A stretch of DNA of 64,000 nt, from positions 22,286,819 through 22,350,818 of the forward strand of contig OY986439.1 of assembly GCA_963920525.1 (NCBI GenBank), in the 5' to 3' direction. The translations under genes and the position numbers were made by a program. The first letter of the stretch is position 1. Each line of letters opens with the position of its first letter. This DNA comes from Dichetophora obliterata. Lineage: Eukaryota; Arthropoda; Insecta; Diptera; Sciomyzidae. Shown here in pieces: positions 1-10,538 of this stretch. The notes under the pieces are model-generated. The model was not told the origin of the DNA. It ran no database searches and saw only the letters and a list, made by a program, of their open reading frames with translations.

Positions 1-100
1 AAAATACGGAATTTTACGAACTATATCTGGCAGCATTGGGTGTGATTGCTACTCACATGGTTGCAACTTTGGTACAATTTTACCAAAATCGGTACCATAG

Positions 101-304
101 TAGAATTAGAGAAGGTATATGCATTTCGGAGAGACAGACTGCCGGAACTGTCAAAACGAAGTTGAGAGCTCATACAAAATCTGAAAACGATGAGAATGCG
201 ATAAGAAAGCAAAAATAGGCAAGAATAGCAAAATGCTTGAGTTTGACAATTCTGGCTATGAGAAAAAGAGAGCAGTCAGAAATGCATATACCTTTACTAG
301 TTCA
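101..304. mobile_element. Short inverted-repeat element V, copy without insert
   Basis: A roughly 200-bp non-coding element. Its left end reads GAAGGTATATGCATTTC and its right end is the reverse complement of almost the same string. The two ends differ by only a few bases. Further copies lie at 7608-7991 and, reversed and incomplete, near 54304. This copy lacks the W element present inside the other two, so it is an empty-site reference. The exact outer borders are uncertain by a few bases. No coding capacity; it would need a transposase from elsewhere. Confidence 0.7.
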
Positions 305-427
305 ACCATGATCGGTACATTTATTTTAACTTGGTACATTATTTTCCGAGTTGGTGCATTTTGTAAAAGATTTTAAATTTCACAGCCTGTTACAAAAAGC
401 AAAATTTGGTAGAAATGTTCAGAGTAA

Positions 428-2410
428 TTGGGCCTATTCTACCAGATCTGTTATTCTGTTATGAATCATAAAATATGCCGACCATTAAAGATCTTTCAAT
501 TGTTAAACTTGGTATTCTGCATTTCCAACTTTTATTGTACACTATTATCAGTCCTCAAAAACAAAAATCTATTACAATTCCGTTAATTTCTGCTATGAAA
601 TAGCTGATTGAAAAAATAAATTAACGCAAGTTGATGAAGTTATCGCTTTTAACGTGTAAATTGCAAATATTTTTACAAAATTAGCACTAAAGAAGTGCCG
701 TGCATTAGTATTTAAAACTAGCATTGCCGATTGTATTAAATTTCTTGCTTTAAAACAATGTTGGACTGGGAGGACGACTCAGAGCAGAAGCAGTTACGGT
801 GAAGGTGGAAGAGGAAGAGACAGAGGTAACCGCGTAGGTTACAAACATAAAGAGCAACGTGGAGATGAGCATGTTGAGGTGGCCAAAACCGCTGTTTGAA
901 TGACAATCGTCGTGGCGGCAATAGTGGTAGCCCATCCTACCAACGACAAGATATTGATTGTAAGATGAAGCGAACTAGTAACTACAATGGAGGCAATGCT
1001 GGAGGTGTCTCCCCAACTAAAACTTATGGTCCACATTTGGGTTGCAGCGACGTCGTAGCGTTTATTTTTGTGTCAAAATTGACATGATGTTACGTATTGG
1101 TTACGTTACAGAGACCACTATGATTCGAAAGTGGTGCAACACAATGCCGACATTGTGTTAGTGAAAATTACTTTGAAGTGACATCACATTTTAGTATGCA
1201 AATTGATATATAAAAGCATTACAGAGTTGCCAATTGAAAAAAATTAATTTTGTTTACATGTTTTGTTTACATTTTGCAGCCATAAATATAATTATTTTAT
1301 AATTAAAATTTATATAATATATAGGAGTACAACATAATCTTAAGTGTTTTTTGATATTATTTGGAGCTAAATGTAGATGGGAAGAAGATTTTTGGTAAAA
1401 TAACAGCCAAAACTTCTTAAGAATTAAAGCGCAAGCTGAATTCAGAAAATATTGCAACAATTTCATACATTAATAAAAAATGTTTCAATATAATAATAAT
1501 TTGCATCCACCATTTCAAATAACTTGGGTCGCAATTAGCTAATTGTTACAAAATGTAATCTTGATGAATGATGAGTGATGCATTTTTTAAAGGTAACACT
1601 TGATAAATCGTTACAACATTCTGTGACCTAGTGGTAAAGTAATATCCTAGGAAGTTTTACAAACTTTTCCCACAAAATATTTTCCAAATCAGTATCGCTG
1701 CAACGTCGTCGTGTAAAAAATGTGTCTTAAGTAACCTGTGGTCGCAAAATTCTACTTGGGTCATGTCGATAGATAAAGGACGCAACAATAAGCGTAATAG
1801 CTATGAACGAAAAGATAACGACATCTACAATAGTATAGGAGAGTAAATTTTCAAGGCCTTTCGTAGTAAAGGCGGTGGACGTAGTGGTGTTTTCTTATAC
1901 TATTTTGACAAATTTTAAATAGATGGTGAATATTGTACATCAAAGCTTTTGTGCAAAATTTCGAGTCATTAAATTAGTTTTAGTGGCATTTAAAGAAATT
2001 TCACCGATTTTATAGTCACTTTGTTTTGGAGGTGGGCGTGGTTTTCACCAAATATGGTGAATTTTTGCAACAAAAGCTTATGCATAGTATGCTGACGTAC
2101 CTTCCTTGAACACATAGACAAAATTTAAATTCTGATAAAAGGCAGAAAAATGTATCTGTCTTTCTGTTGTGTTTCATAACAGATTTCGTAACAGATTTTT
2201 TTCATGTAGAATAGCAATTCAAGAATTTGTAAAATTTTTTTGACAGTTCAAAATATCTCTTGTGATTTATAACAGATTTTATAAAAGATTGTCATGCAGA
2301 ATACGAATTTTTCTCTCAGAACAGATTTTTTGACAGCTCAAAATTTTGTATGGTAAATCATAGCAGAATAATATAATTTTTCATAAAAGATTCCGCAGAA
2401 TAGGCCCAAA
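428..2410. mobile_element. Possible degenerate 2-kb inverted-repeat element
   Basis: The left edge TTGGGCCTATTCT is mirrored at the right edge by AGAATAGGCCCAA. Behind the right edge are diverged repeats of an ACAGATTTT/GCAGAAT motif. No clean target duplication and no transposase are visible. The two borders might belong to different insertions. Apart from the RG-rich stretch listed separately I see no gene between them. Confidence 0.35.
741..1075 (+). pseudogene. Possible decayed glycine/arginine-rich coding fragment
   Basis: Two adjoining plus-strand frames carry low-complexity protein-like sequence. The first is rich in Ser, Tyr, Gly and Arg (SSYGEGGRGRDRGN). After a frame change near 895 the second reads NDNRRGGNSGSPSYQRQ and goes on to about 1050. 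This resembles the RG/RGG tail of an RNA-binding protein, but I do not recognise a parent gene. The fragment is frameshifted and surrounded by repeats. It could equally be chance composition. A real exon is unlikely because no splice framework connects to it. Confidence 0.2.
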
Positions 2411-2618
2411 TGTTAAGTGGATACTTGTATTTCCTTAAGTTGTGAGGGACCCGAAATTATCGTTATTTTTAAAGCGAAGCTTCTTACGCCACATTTTGTG
2501 ATTTGCGTGAAATCTCAAAAACTACACTTTTTCCATACACCATTTTTCTTAGAATTGTTGTTGCTGTTAGCTTGCGCATGTTACACCAAGATAATATATA
2601 ATTAAAAATATTTCTTGG

Positions 2619-2690
2619 TATGTAGTGAGAATCGAACTCATAGTAACCCTTTGATTGATAGTCCTATACACTACCAACTGATCCAACATT
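2619..2690 (-). repeat. tRNA-like sequence, probable SINE head
   Basis: Read on the minus strand, an A-box-like string TGGATCAGTTGG (2674-2685, one departure from consensus) is followed by a perfect B box GTTCGATTC (2629-2637). Spacing is that of a tRNA, and a short TGAG/CTCA stem can flank the T-loop. The acceptor stem does not pair well, so this is a tRNA-derived element or pseudo-tRNA and not a functional tRNA gene. It ends just outside the left tip of the 2708 element. Confidence 0.5.
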
Positions 2691-2707
2691 CTGTGTTGCG
2701 TTGGTTG

Positions 2708-3936
2708 CCCTGCAAGACACTCCTAACCGAAACTTTAACACATTCACAAAAAATTTTTGTATTCACTAACACAAATGCATGGTATTTTGTTATTAAAATG
2801 GCGGTACAAAATACTATTAGTTATTAAACCTATTATTTAACAGGCAGCAATTTAGTTGTACATCCCTGTTTTCTCTTATTGGTGTGGTAGACAGAGACAA
2901 ATGATTTTCGTTGTGTTCTACTTGTTTTGTCTTGTTCTTTCTTATGAGAAAAATAAATTTGATGTACACACAATTTAGAAAATTTTCAAACGAACGAACA
3001 TGCAACAGCACGTAAGTACTTTTAATTGTGAAATATATTAAATAAAATATTGTATAATGTAAACACAATTATATTTTAACACTTTTCTAATGAAATAGAC
3101 GAAGCTGGTGGTCGTCAAGTGCAGGTGATAGCTGCTGCTCCGAGTACTACTGGAATACCATTGACTGCAGCTCCACAACCGCAAACTCAAGCTACACCAG
3201 CAGTCACCTCTACGGCTCAATAAAATGGAAATATTACGACCTTGCTTTTCGTTCTGCTAACTTTGGCATTCATCAGCAAACTTTGGTGCAACAAAATACT
3301 TCGCCAACAATTGTCTGACTACCGTGGCCATAGCCAATCCGATAGTTCTCGCCCAACAAGCAGGAGCTCCTAGCATGCTTATCACGAATACTTTTGCTGC
3401 TATTACACACAGTGTTTCCAAGTGGATTTGTTTATGGAGCTACGCAGCAAATTTCAATATGCAATTTTCAATAAAAATTCAAAAAATAAATGTGTTCATA
3501 TAGTTAAAAAATAATAGGGAATTAACCAGTCAGTTAAATGGTGGGTATAACTGGTGTACTTGGCATAACAAATAGTTAATTACTTAGTCATTTCACTGGT
3601 AGCTGCGACTGGTATTTTTGCCATATAAATAAGTTATTTAACCCACTATTTAACTAATTGCTTTAACTGGCAAGTTTGACAGATATTTTCAGTTATTTAA
3701 CTTATTATATAACTGATTGGAATAACTGGCATATAAAATGTGTGAGCGAGATGACTAAGCAATTTAAACTTCTGAAAAAGTATGTGCAAGAAAAGGATAC
3801 AAAATCACACGTACACAAATGTTTTGGTAAGATTTTTCACATGGCCCTTAAGAAACTGATAGAAAATACTGACCGAAACTTCCGCATTGCTTTTCTTTAT
3901 ATAACCAGTAATATAACCGGTTGTGTTCTTGCAGGG
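2708..3936 (+). mobile_element. CCCTGCAAGA-ended element Q, left copy
   Basis: A 1.23-kb element starting CCCTGCAAGACAC and ending GTGTTCTTGCAGGG. It is almost identical, in reverse orientation, to 3965-5198; a 28-bp spacer separates the two. Its right third contains many AACTGG/CCAGTT motifs, as expected of subterminal binding repeats. The same termini and about 45 bp of adjoining sequence recur at 8184 and, degenerate, near 23596. No transposase is encoded. The interior carries a spliced gene-like fragment described separately. A 5-bp TGGTT lies beside both ends, but a clean duplication is not certain. The superfamily is not known to me. Confidence 0.75.
2999..3223 (+). pseudogene. Gene-like spliced fragment captured by element Q
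   Basis: A donor-like gtaagt at 3012 and an acceptor tgaaatag ending at 3098 bound an 86-bp AT-rich stretch that looks like a fly intron. Joined in phase, the flanks read ATAHEAGGRQVQV and continue through a Pro/Thr/Ala/Gln-rich tail to a stop at 3221-3223. The following A-rich DNA has AATAAA-type signals around 3470-3490. This looks like the 3' end of a host gene picked up inside a non-autonomous element. I do not recognise the parent gene. The same fragment is present in reverse in the right-hand copy (about 4678-4905), with one base change at the donor. Confidence 0.4.
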
Positions 3937-3964
3937 TGGTTTATTCAATAATAAGTATTAACTG

Positions 3965-5198
3965 CCCTGCAAGAACACAACCGGTTATATTACTGGTTAT
4001 ATAAAGAAAAGCAATGCGGAAGTTTCGGTCAGTATTTTCTATCAGTTTCTTAAGGGCCATGTGAAAAATCTTACCAAAACATTTGTGTACGTGTGATTTT
4101 GTATCCTTTTCTTGCACATACTTTTTCAGAAGTTTAAATTGCATAGTCATCTCGCTCACACATTTTATATGCCAGTTATTCCAATCAGTTATATAATAAG
4201 TTAAATAACTGAAAATATCTGTCAAACTTGCCAGTTAAAGCAATTAGTTAAATAGTGGGTTCAATAACTTATTTATATGGCAAAAATACCAGTCGCAGCT
4301 ACCAGTGAAATGACTAAGTAATTAACTATTTGTTATGCCAAGTACACCAGTTATACCTACCATTTAACTGACTGGTTAATTCCCTATTATTTTTTAACTA
4401 TATGAACACATTTATTTTTTGAATTTTTATTGAAAATTGCATATTGAAATTTGCTGCGTAGCTCCATTAACAAATCCACTTGGAAACACTGTGTGTAATA
4501 GCAGCAAAAGTATTCGTGATAAGCATGCTAGGAGCTCCTGCTTGTTGGGCGAGAACTATCGTATTGGCTATGGCCACGGTGGTCAGACACTTGTTGGCGA
4601 AGTATTTTGTTGCACCAAAGTTTGCTGCTGAATGCCAAAGTTAGCAGAACGAAAAGCAAGGTCGTAATATTTCCATTTTATTGAGCCGTAGAGGTGACTG
4701 CTGGTGTAGCTTGAGCCTGCGGTTGTGGAGCTGCAGTCAATGGTATTCCAGTAGTACTCGGAGCAGCAGCTATCACCTGCACTTGACGACCACCAGCTTC
4801 GTCTATTTCATTAGAAAAGTGTTAAAATATAATTGTTTTTACATTATACAATATTTTATTTAATATATTTCACAATTAAAAGTACTTACATGCTGTTGCA
4901 TGATATAAATCGTTCGTTTGAAAATTTTCTAAATTGTGTGTACATCAAATTTATTTTTCTCATAAGAAAGAACAAGACAAAGCAAGTAGAACACAACGAA
5001 AATCATTTGTCTCTGTCTACCACACCAATAAGAGAAAACAGGGATGTACAACTAAATTGCTGCCTGTTAAATAATAGGTTTAATAACTAATAGTATTTTG
5101 TACCGCCATTTTAATAACAAAATACCATGCATTTGTGTTAGTGAATACAAAATTTTTTGTGAATGTGTTAAAGTTTCGGTTAGGAGTGTCTTGCAGGG
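3965..5198 (-). mobile_element. CCCTGCAAGA-ended element Q, right inverted copy
   Basis: Mirror image of 2708-3936 over its full length, with scattered substitutions and about 5 bp more sequence (an extra GATTTAT-like stretch near 4908). Together the two copies form a palindrome of about 2.5 kb with a 28-bp loop. Near identity implies recent duplication or gene conversion between arms. Confidence 0.75.
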
Positions 5199-6125
5199 TA
5201 TATAACAGGCAAGCACGATACTCCGTGCCCAATAACTGTTCAGCCTGAAAGTATGCACATGTTAATACATAAAAGGCAAGCTGCTGCCAATCAGCTGCCA
5301 CTGCTGCCACTGCTGCCACACAGTATTTCAAAAATTGTAATTAATTTTTGACAGTAAGTAATTTTACAAGACATGCTGTTTACAAAAATGTTCAGCCTGA
5401 AAGTATGCACAGAAAACAAACATATTTGATACTTATCAGTAACAATATTGGGTTCTTACAATAGTATGTTTTTGATCTACCTCTTTTTTCATCGTTTTAT
5501 AAAAAAGTTTTGACGAATTATCACAAAGTACCAATTGTTTGAATGCTCACAGGCACTTAAGCAATGCCTTTTTGATAAATATAACTTACGAATGATAAGC
5601 GATCCAAATATTTGTACAATAAGATTAAAGACAACTATTGATGCAGTATTTGCTAGATATATCGATGATAATAACAGTCAGTTATTCAATAATACGCTGT
5701 ACTGGTCAGTCTTCGTGAAACCAGTTTTGTTTTGTGTACATGAACTGTGTTTGATTGAATTGGTGTAGGCAACCCCTTAATAAAATAAGATGACTTCGCT
5801 TATGTATGCGTGTCAGTAAATCGTCACTACAGTTTTATCGGTGCGTGAAATTTCGCGCACTTCACGGCGCCTGCCTCTCCTTCCTTGGCTAAGAAAACCG
5901 GTTTCACGCAGATTGAACACTAAAGTGTATTTTGGGCCATATACATTTCAAAATAGTTACGTGATGCCTATAAGCCGTAGAATTAATTTTTGACATTATT
6001 TTATGTGCAATAATTTTTATAATATAAATTAAATTGTACTAATTATTTTTTTATCTCTATTTTTTCGATCGAAAATAAAAATCAATCATTGATCGATATT
6101 TTTTCTATCGAAAATAAAAATCAAA
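5199..6125. other. Intergenic, no gene seen
   Basis: It contains short tandem copies of a CTGCTGCCA unit near 5282-5320 and a duplicated phrase TTCAGCCTGAAAGTATGCAC (5239 and 5392). A 77-codon open frame at 5535-5768 has no recognisable motif and is probably chance. From 6040 the DNA becomes TTTTTCGATCGAAAAT-type repeats that flank the hAT fragment. Confidence 0.6.
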
Positions 6126-6133
6126 TCAATTTT

Positions 6134-6325
6134 GAGGAGCTGCTTTGAATATTAAAAACAGACTCAATGTTGTCTATTTCTGTCCATTCCTCAATCGCTA
6201 GATGCTTGGATGCTATAGAATTGTCCAAACCGAATTCCTTCAGAGTCAAAATACTTTGAAGCATCTTAAAAGTAGAACTCCAGCGTATTGCTACATCCAT
6301 TGGTTGAGAACTAATTTTGTTCGTT
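6134..6325 (-). pseudogene. hAT-superfamily transposase fragment (dead)
   Basis: Minus-strand translation gives MDVAIRWSSTFKMLQSIL followed by EEWTEIDNIESVF. This fits the conserved hAT transposase segment usually written DVxTRWNSTxxML...L...EW..I. Only about 60 residues survive; both sides run into AT-rich inverted repeats (6040-6120 and 6355-6500) built from ATCGATNNNNGAT-like units. Those repeats could be unrelated AT-rich satellite. No zinc finger, catalytic core or start codon remains. Identification is by motif recognition only. Confidence 0.5.
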
Positions 6326-7607
6326 TAATATGCTCATTCCTTTTGATCTAAATTTCTGATGGAAAAAAATATCGATCAACGATTGATTTATATTTTTCAT
6401 CAAAAAAAAAATAACGATCAATAATTGATTTTTATTTTTCATCGAAAAAATAACGATCAATAATTGATTATTATTTTTGATCGAAAAAATAACGATACAA
6501 AATTGTTATGTGATTTTTATATTTTATATTTATTTAAATCATAATTAGTTGGAACCCTGTTAAAAATAATTAACAATTTGTTATTGTACTCATAATTAGA
6601 AATTAATTTTAAATTATTGTTACTCGTATGTAACTACATGAGTAACGATTCCATAAATCGAAGCAACTGTTTACAAAATTTTAATATTAATGACCGAAGA
6701 CATTATTTGAGACTTGAGGATGTCTTGTGAGAATTGACTAAAGTAAAAAAATATCTTCAGTCAGAAAATTTTTCTTATTCCCTAACATTACAAATAAAAT
6801 TTCTAAAACAAATTCAAGACAAGTTCGATTTTGGAAGAGAAGGTTTAAAAGATTTTAATTTAATTACATCTTCGTAAACTATGTCAGAAATCAAAATTTC
6901 TTTATTGGCATAAATTGATAATTGATATTATCTCATAGAATTTATTATTTTGACTAAGTGGAATCTTTTTCAGCTTTCAGATATTAGTTTTTAAATATGG
7001 TTTTTAAATTTGTAATGATGTTCCTATATTTTGAGAAAAAGTGAGGGTCGTGAAGACTGGATTGGAAAATATTTGTTTTATTGATTTGACCAATTTTGTA
7101 AATAGTCTAATGTGCCTTCCACATAACTCAGCAGCTGCTTAACCCAATTTTTTTTGTTTTAGCATGATTAAAACTAAGCTTAAAAATAATGTTAAGTACT
7201 AAACAACATAATGTTCTCTAAAGAGTTGTGCGTATTGAATTGAATTATATTTGGTCAGCAAAATAACTATTTTAATATTTTTATTATTTTGTTAATAGCG
7301 TATGTTATAACCAAATTTTTTTGTTATATTATTATTGAACTATTATAGTAAATTTTATCAAATTGTTATATAAAAAAATAATTATTTTCTATTCTTTTTT
7401 AATTTTTCATTTTAATTTTTATCCTATTTGGTACATTGTTTCGGAGAATTTAGTACAAAAAAAAAATAAGCGAGTGGCAACCGGAGCTGCTCATCAAACA
7501 TTTATTTTTTCTTTATTTATATTTACAATCTCTCCATAGGGTAATAAGCAAATATCATAATCTATGATAAGCATAAATATTTACTCATGTAGATTTTTAC
7601 TCCACGG
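6326..7607. other. AT-rich intergenic DNA, no gene seen
   Basis: No coding segment, RNA gene or clear element border is visible. The stretch up to 6500 consists of repeated ATAACGATCAATAATTGAT-like units. Confidence 0.6.
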
Positions 7608-7991
7608 TAGAATAAGAAGGTATATGCATTTCGGAGAGGCAGACTGTCGTAACTGTCAAACGAAGTTTAGAAAATCTAAAAATGATGATAAAGCGAAAAT
7701 TGGTCACATTCAGCGGAGTCAACTGTTGTGGTAGCGATACCTTAGTGAGCGATATTTTTCTTTTTTTATTTAAATTTATTTAATTTACTTTTTATAATTG
7801 TTTAGTTATGTAAATAATTTAACAGCAAAGGTTTCTCAAGAAATTTTAACACAACAATCAGTTACCAACTGTTGACTTCGCTGAATGCGGCCATTGATTT
7901 CCTTTTGCTCTCATTCGCAAAAAGCTGACTTTGAATTTTGGATATGAGAAAGAGAACGCAGTCCGGAATACATCTACCTTTTCTAGTTCTG
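7608..7991. mobile_element. Element V with an inserted W element
   Basis: The ends match the V copy at 101-304 (AAGGTATATGCATTTCGG left; CCGGAATACATCTACC right). The body is interrupted at 7702-7892 by element W. Removing W and one ATT restores a V-like sequence of about 190 bp, comparable in length to the empty copy. Confidence 0.7.
7702..7892. mobile_element. MITE W with ATT target duplication
   Basis: A 191-bp element. The left end is GGTCACATTCAGCGGAGTC and the right end is the near-perfect inverse GACTTCGCTGAATGCGGCC. It is flanked by ATT at 7699-7701 and 7893-7895. Three-bp duplications suit the PIF/Harbinger superfamily, but with no transposase present this is an inference. Related copies lie at 54408, inside the 56.2-kb element and at 60880-62390. 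Confidence 0.8.
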
Positions 7992-8183
7992 GCACGCCTC
8001 TCGGCATATTTTTGAATTTCTTCTATAACTATTGGCACGTTTACGTCATTAGTAGTAGTAGTAGCAGCTCTTAATTAAGTCTTTAATGAAAAGATATTAC
8101 AATGTATAAATATAAAAATTTTTTTTATTTGTTAACTTAGCGGTTAACTTATCCCTACAAGAAATAGGGATTTGTTAACTTAG

Positions 8184-10105
8184 CCCTACAAGAAATAGCT
8201 AACCAAAACCCCAACATATTCACAAACATTTTTCTGCTTACAACCACATTCTCATACTCATTTCAGTGTCAAAAATTGTGAAACAAGGAAAAGATATGAA
8301 AATTTTATTAAGTGCATGTGAAAGAAAGAGAAGATATCATTATTAAAAACCATGTACAATTTTTGCATATCCGTCATTGTAGTTTACCATTCCAGGTTTC
8401 GCTGAGAATAGAAAACAAGTTCTGCAACAGAAAAATTAAAAAAATCTTTAAATTGCTTACTGTTAGGGCTGTTCACATTTCAAACCGCTCATCAAATCGA
8501 TCATCAACTGATTTGACAAATGATTTGACCAACAGAATTTGTATGGATTTGATGGCGATTTGACGAGTGTGAACACTCATCAAATCGTTGGTCAAATCGT
8601 TTGATGAAAATCAAAATTTTTTGATTTTTCTGCTGATTTGACGAATAGGGCTGTTCACATTTCAAACCGCTCATCAAATCGATCATCAACTGATTTGACA
8701 AATGATTTGACCAACAGAATTTGTATGGATTTGATGGCGATTTGACGAGTGTGAACACTCATCAAATCGTTGGTCAAATCGTTTGATGAAAATCAAAATT
8801 TTTTGATTTTTCTGCTGATTTGACGAATGATTTGACGAGTGTGAACACTCGTCAAATTGTGTAGTACGATTTTATCAGTTCTAAAAAGTTTTCAACCTGA
8901 GCACATCGCGGTAAAAGAGGGAGCGGAAGAAAATAATATCAAAATAATAATAAATAACTGTTGCAAATAATTTATAATAATTTATAAAATAATTTATTCT
9001 TCTTCCAATACGATTTTAATAACAAGTGGTATTAATAATTTTCCGTCATCGCGATGTGCTTACTTCGGTGTTCAAGATAAAATGAAATTTGATGAAAAAT
9101 TTGATGAGTCTGAACACTTTTGTGGTCAAACGATTTGACAAATGATTTGATGAGCGGTTTGAAATGTGAACACCCCTAATGATTTGACGAGTGTGAACAC
9201 TCGTCAAATTGTGTAGTACGATTTTATCAGTTCTAAAAAGTTTTCAACCTGAGCACATCACGGTAAAAGAGGGAGCGAAAGAAAATAATAGCAAAATAAT
9301 AATAAATAACTGTTGCAAATAATTTATAATAATTTATAAAATAATTTATTCTTCTTCCAATACGATTTTAATAACAAGTGGTATTAATAATTTTCCGTCA
9401 TCGTGATGTGCTTACTTCGGTGTTCAAGATAAAATGAAATTTGATGAAAAATTTGATGAGTCTGAACACTTTTGTGGTCAAACGATTTGACAAATGATTT
9501 GATGAGCGGTTTGAAATGTGAACAGCCCTATTTGAACGCTGCTGCCCATCAAAGAAGGATGAACTAATAAGCACGTTTGCCAATATTAATAATACAGTGA
9601 GCATTAAAACATTCGCCACATCTAATTCCACTCCCAAAGTCGTCGCCACAGAAGTGGCTAGCAGTAGCAGCAACAACAATAACAACAACAACAATTGACA
9701 ATTTTATAATAAATTTCAAACATTTCTTTCAAGACACCAACGAATTACATGCATTTTTATTTTTTAAGGAGTACGTTAGATAAAACTAATTTTTACGTTA
9801 TATCTGACGCTTACATATAACTGAGTTTTCAGTTATATCTATCTAGTGAAATTTGGTTACCTTTAACCTGAATTTATGTTAACCTTAACTAGAGAGTGTA
9901 AGAAGACTAAACTTCGATGGTACTGGAAATTGATAAAAAAACAACGTGTGAGAAAGAGATGCCAGATCACACGTATACATGAGTTTCGGTTACTTTCTTC
10001 CCGAGTCTCTTTCTAGCATAACTGAAACTTTGTATGAAGAGAACCGAAATTTCAGTTTAGAAAAACCGTTTTTTTAGTTGAATAACCGATAATCTTCTTG
10101 CAGGG
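8184..10105. mobile_element. Element P (CCCTGCAAGA family) carrying a nested MITE
   Basis: The left end CCCTACAAGAAATAGC and the right end CTTCTTGCAGGG resemble the tips of the Q elements at 2708-5198. Without the insert at 8465-9529 it is about 0.86 kb. The interior ends in a CAA/CAG microsatellite near 9665-9700. The same body recurs at 23596-24270, where the internal insert is absent. A short direct repeat of the left tip precedes it at 8142-8183. No transposase. Confidence 0.65.
8465..9529. mobile_element. MITE M, two copies, one inserted inside the other
   Basis: The tips are perfect 30-plus-bp inverted repeats beginning AGGGCTGTTCACATTTCAAA. The sequence order is left half, left half, right half, right half: the 182-bp left half repeats at 8465 and 8647, the 352-bp right half at 8829 and 9181. 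An M element inserted into the middle of another M gives exactly this. The inner copy is 8647-9177, flanked on both sides by AAT (8644-8646 and 9178-9180), which is single in the intact centre at 8826-8828. The outer copy is flanked by GTT/ATT and fills a site that is empty in the P copy at 23.9 kb. Confidence 0.85.
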
Positions 10106-10152
10106 TAACCTGTAGCCTGTATATGGCGAGCCATTTAAAAAAAATTCATACA

Positions 10153-10524
10153 TGTGGTGCTCTATTACATCACCACATAGAAAAATCTCTACAGCCTATT
10201 TTACCTGTTCGTTACATTGATACTTACCTTTTAGTTACATTAATACTTACCTTTTGTTATATTGTACTTACCTTTAGTTACATTAATACTTACCTCTTTG
10301 TTATATGGTACTTACCTTTAGTTTTATTAATAACGTATTTTACTTACACTTGCCTATAAAACACTTGTTATAAAAAAACATTTTGAATTGTATTCAGTTA
10401 GTATAATTTCAAGTATCATAAAATTGTTCGAAGAAAATTGTAGCCAAATAAAAAGTTATAAAATAAAAAAGTTTTGAAATAAAAAAATTAAATTTAAACA
10501 AAATATATAAAAGTTTGCACCAAA
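10153..10524 (+). repeat. 5' LTR of the CsRn1-type element
   Basis: 372 bp starting TGTGGTGCTC. U3 holds five or so imperfect tandem copies of a TTACATTAATACTTACCTTT-like unit between about 10209 and 10325. A TATA-like CCTATAAAAC lies at about 10354. It ends CACCAAA; the exact last base is ambiguous by one or two because of the target duplication. Confidence 0.9.
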
Positions 10525-10526
10525 AC

Positions 10527-10538
10527 TGGCGATCCTGC
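10527..10538 (+). other. Primer-binding site
   Basis: TGGCGATCCTGC starts two bases after the 5' LTR. TGG is the complement of a tRNA CCA end. From memory the 12 bases agree with the 3' end of a fly arginine tRNA (ACG type). The CsRn1 founder is reported to use a tryptophan tRNA, so this would be a departure. Confidence 0.6.

Noticed and set aside
5535..5768. 77-codon open frame
   Set aside because: No recognised domain; chance length in AT-rich DNA cannot be excluded.
10123..10359. 78-codon frame rich in Leu and Tyr
   Set aside because: It crosses the border of the 5' LTR and is made of the LTR tandem units.
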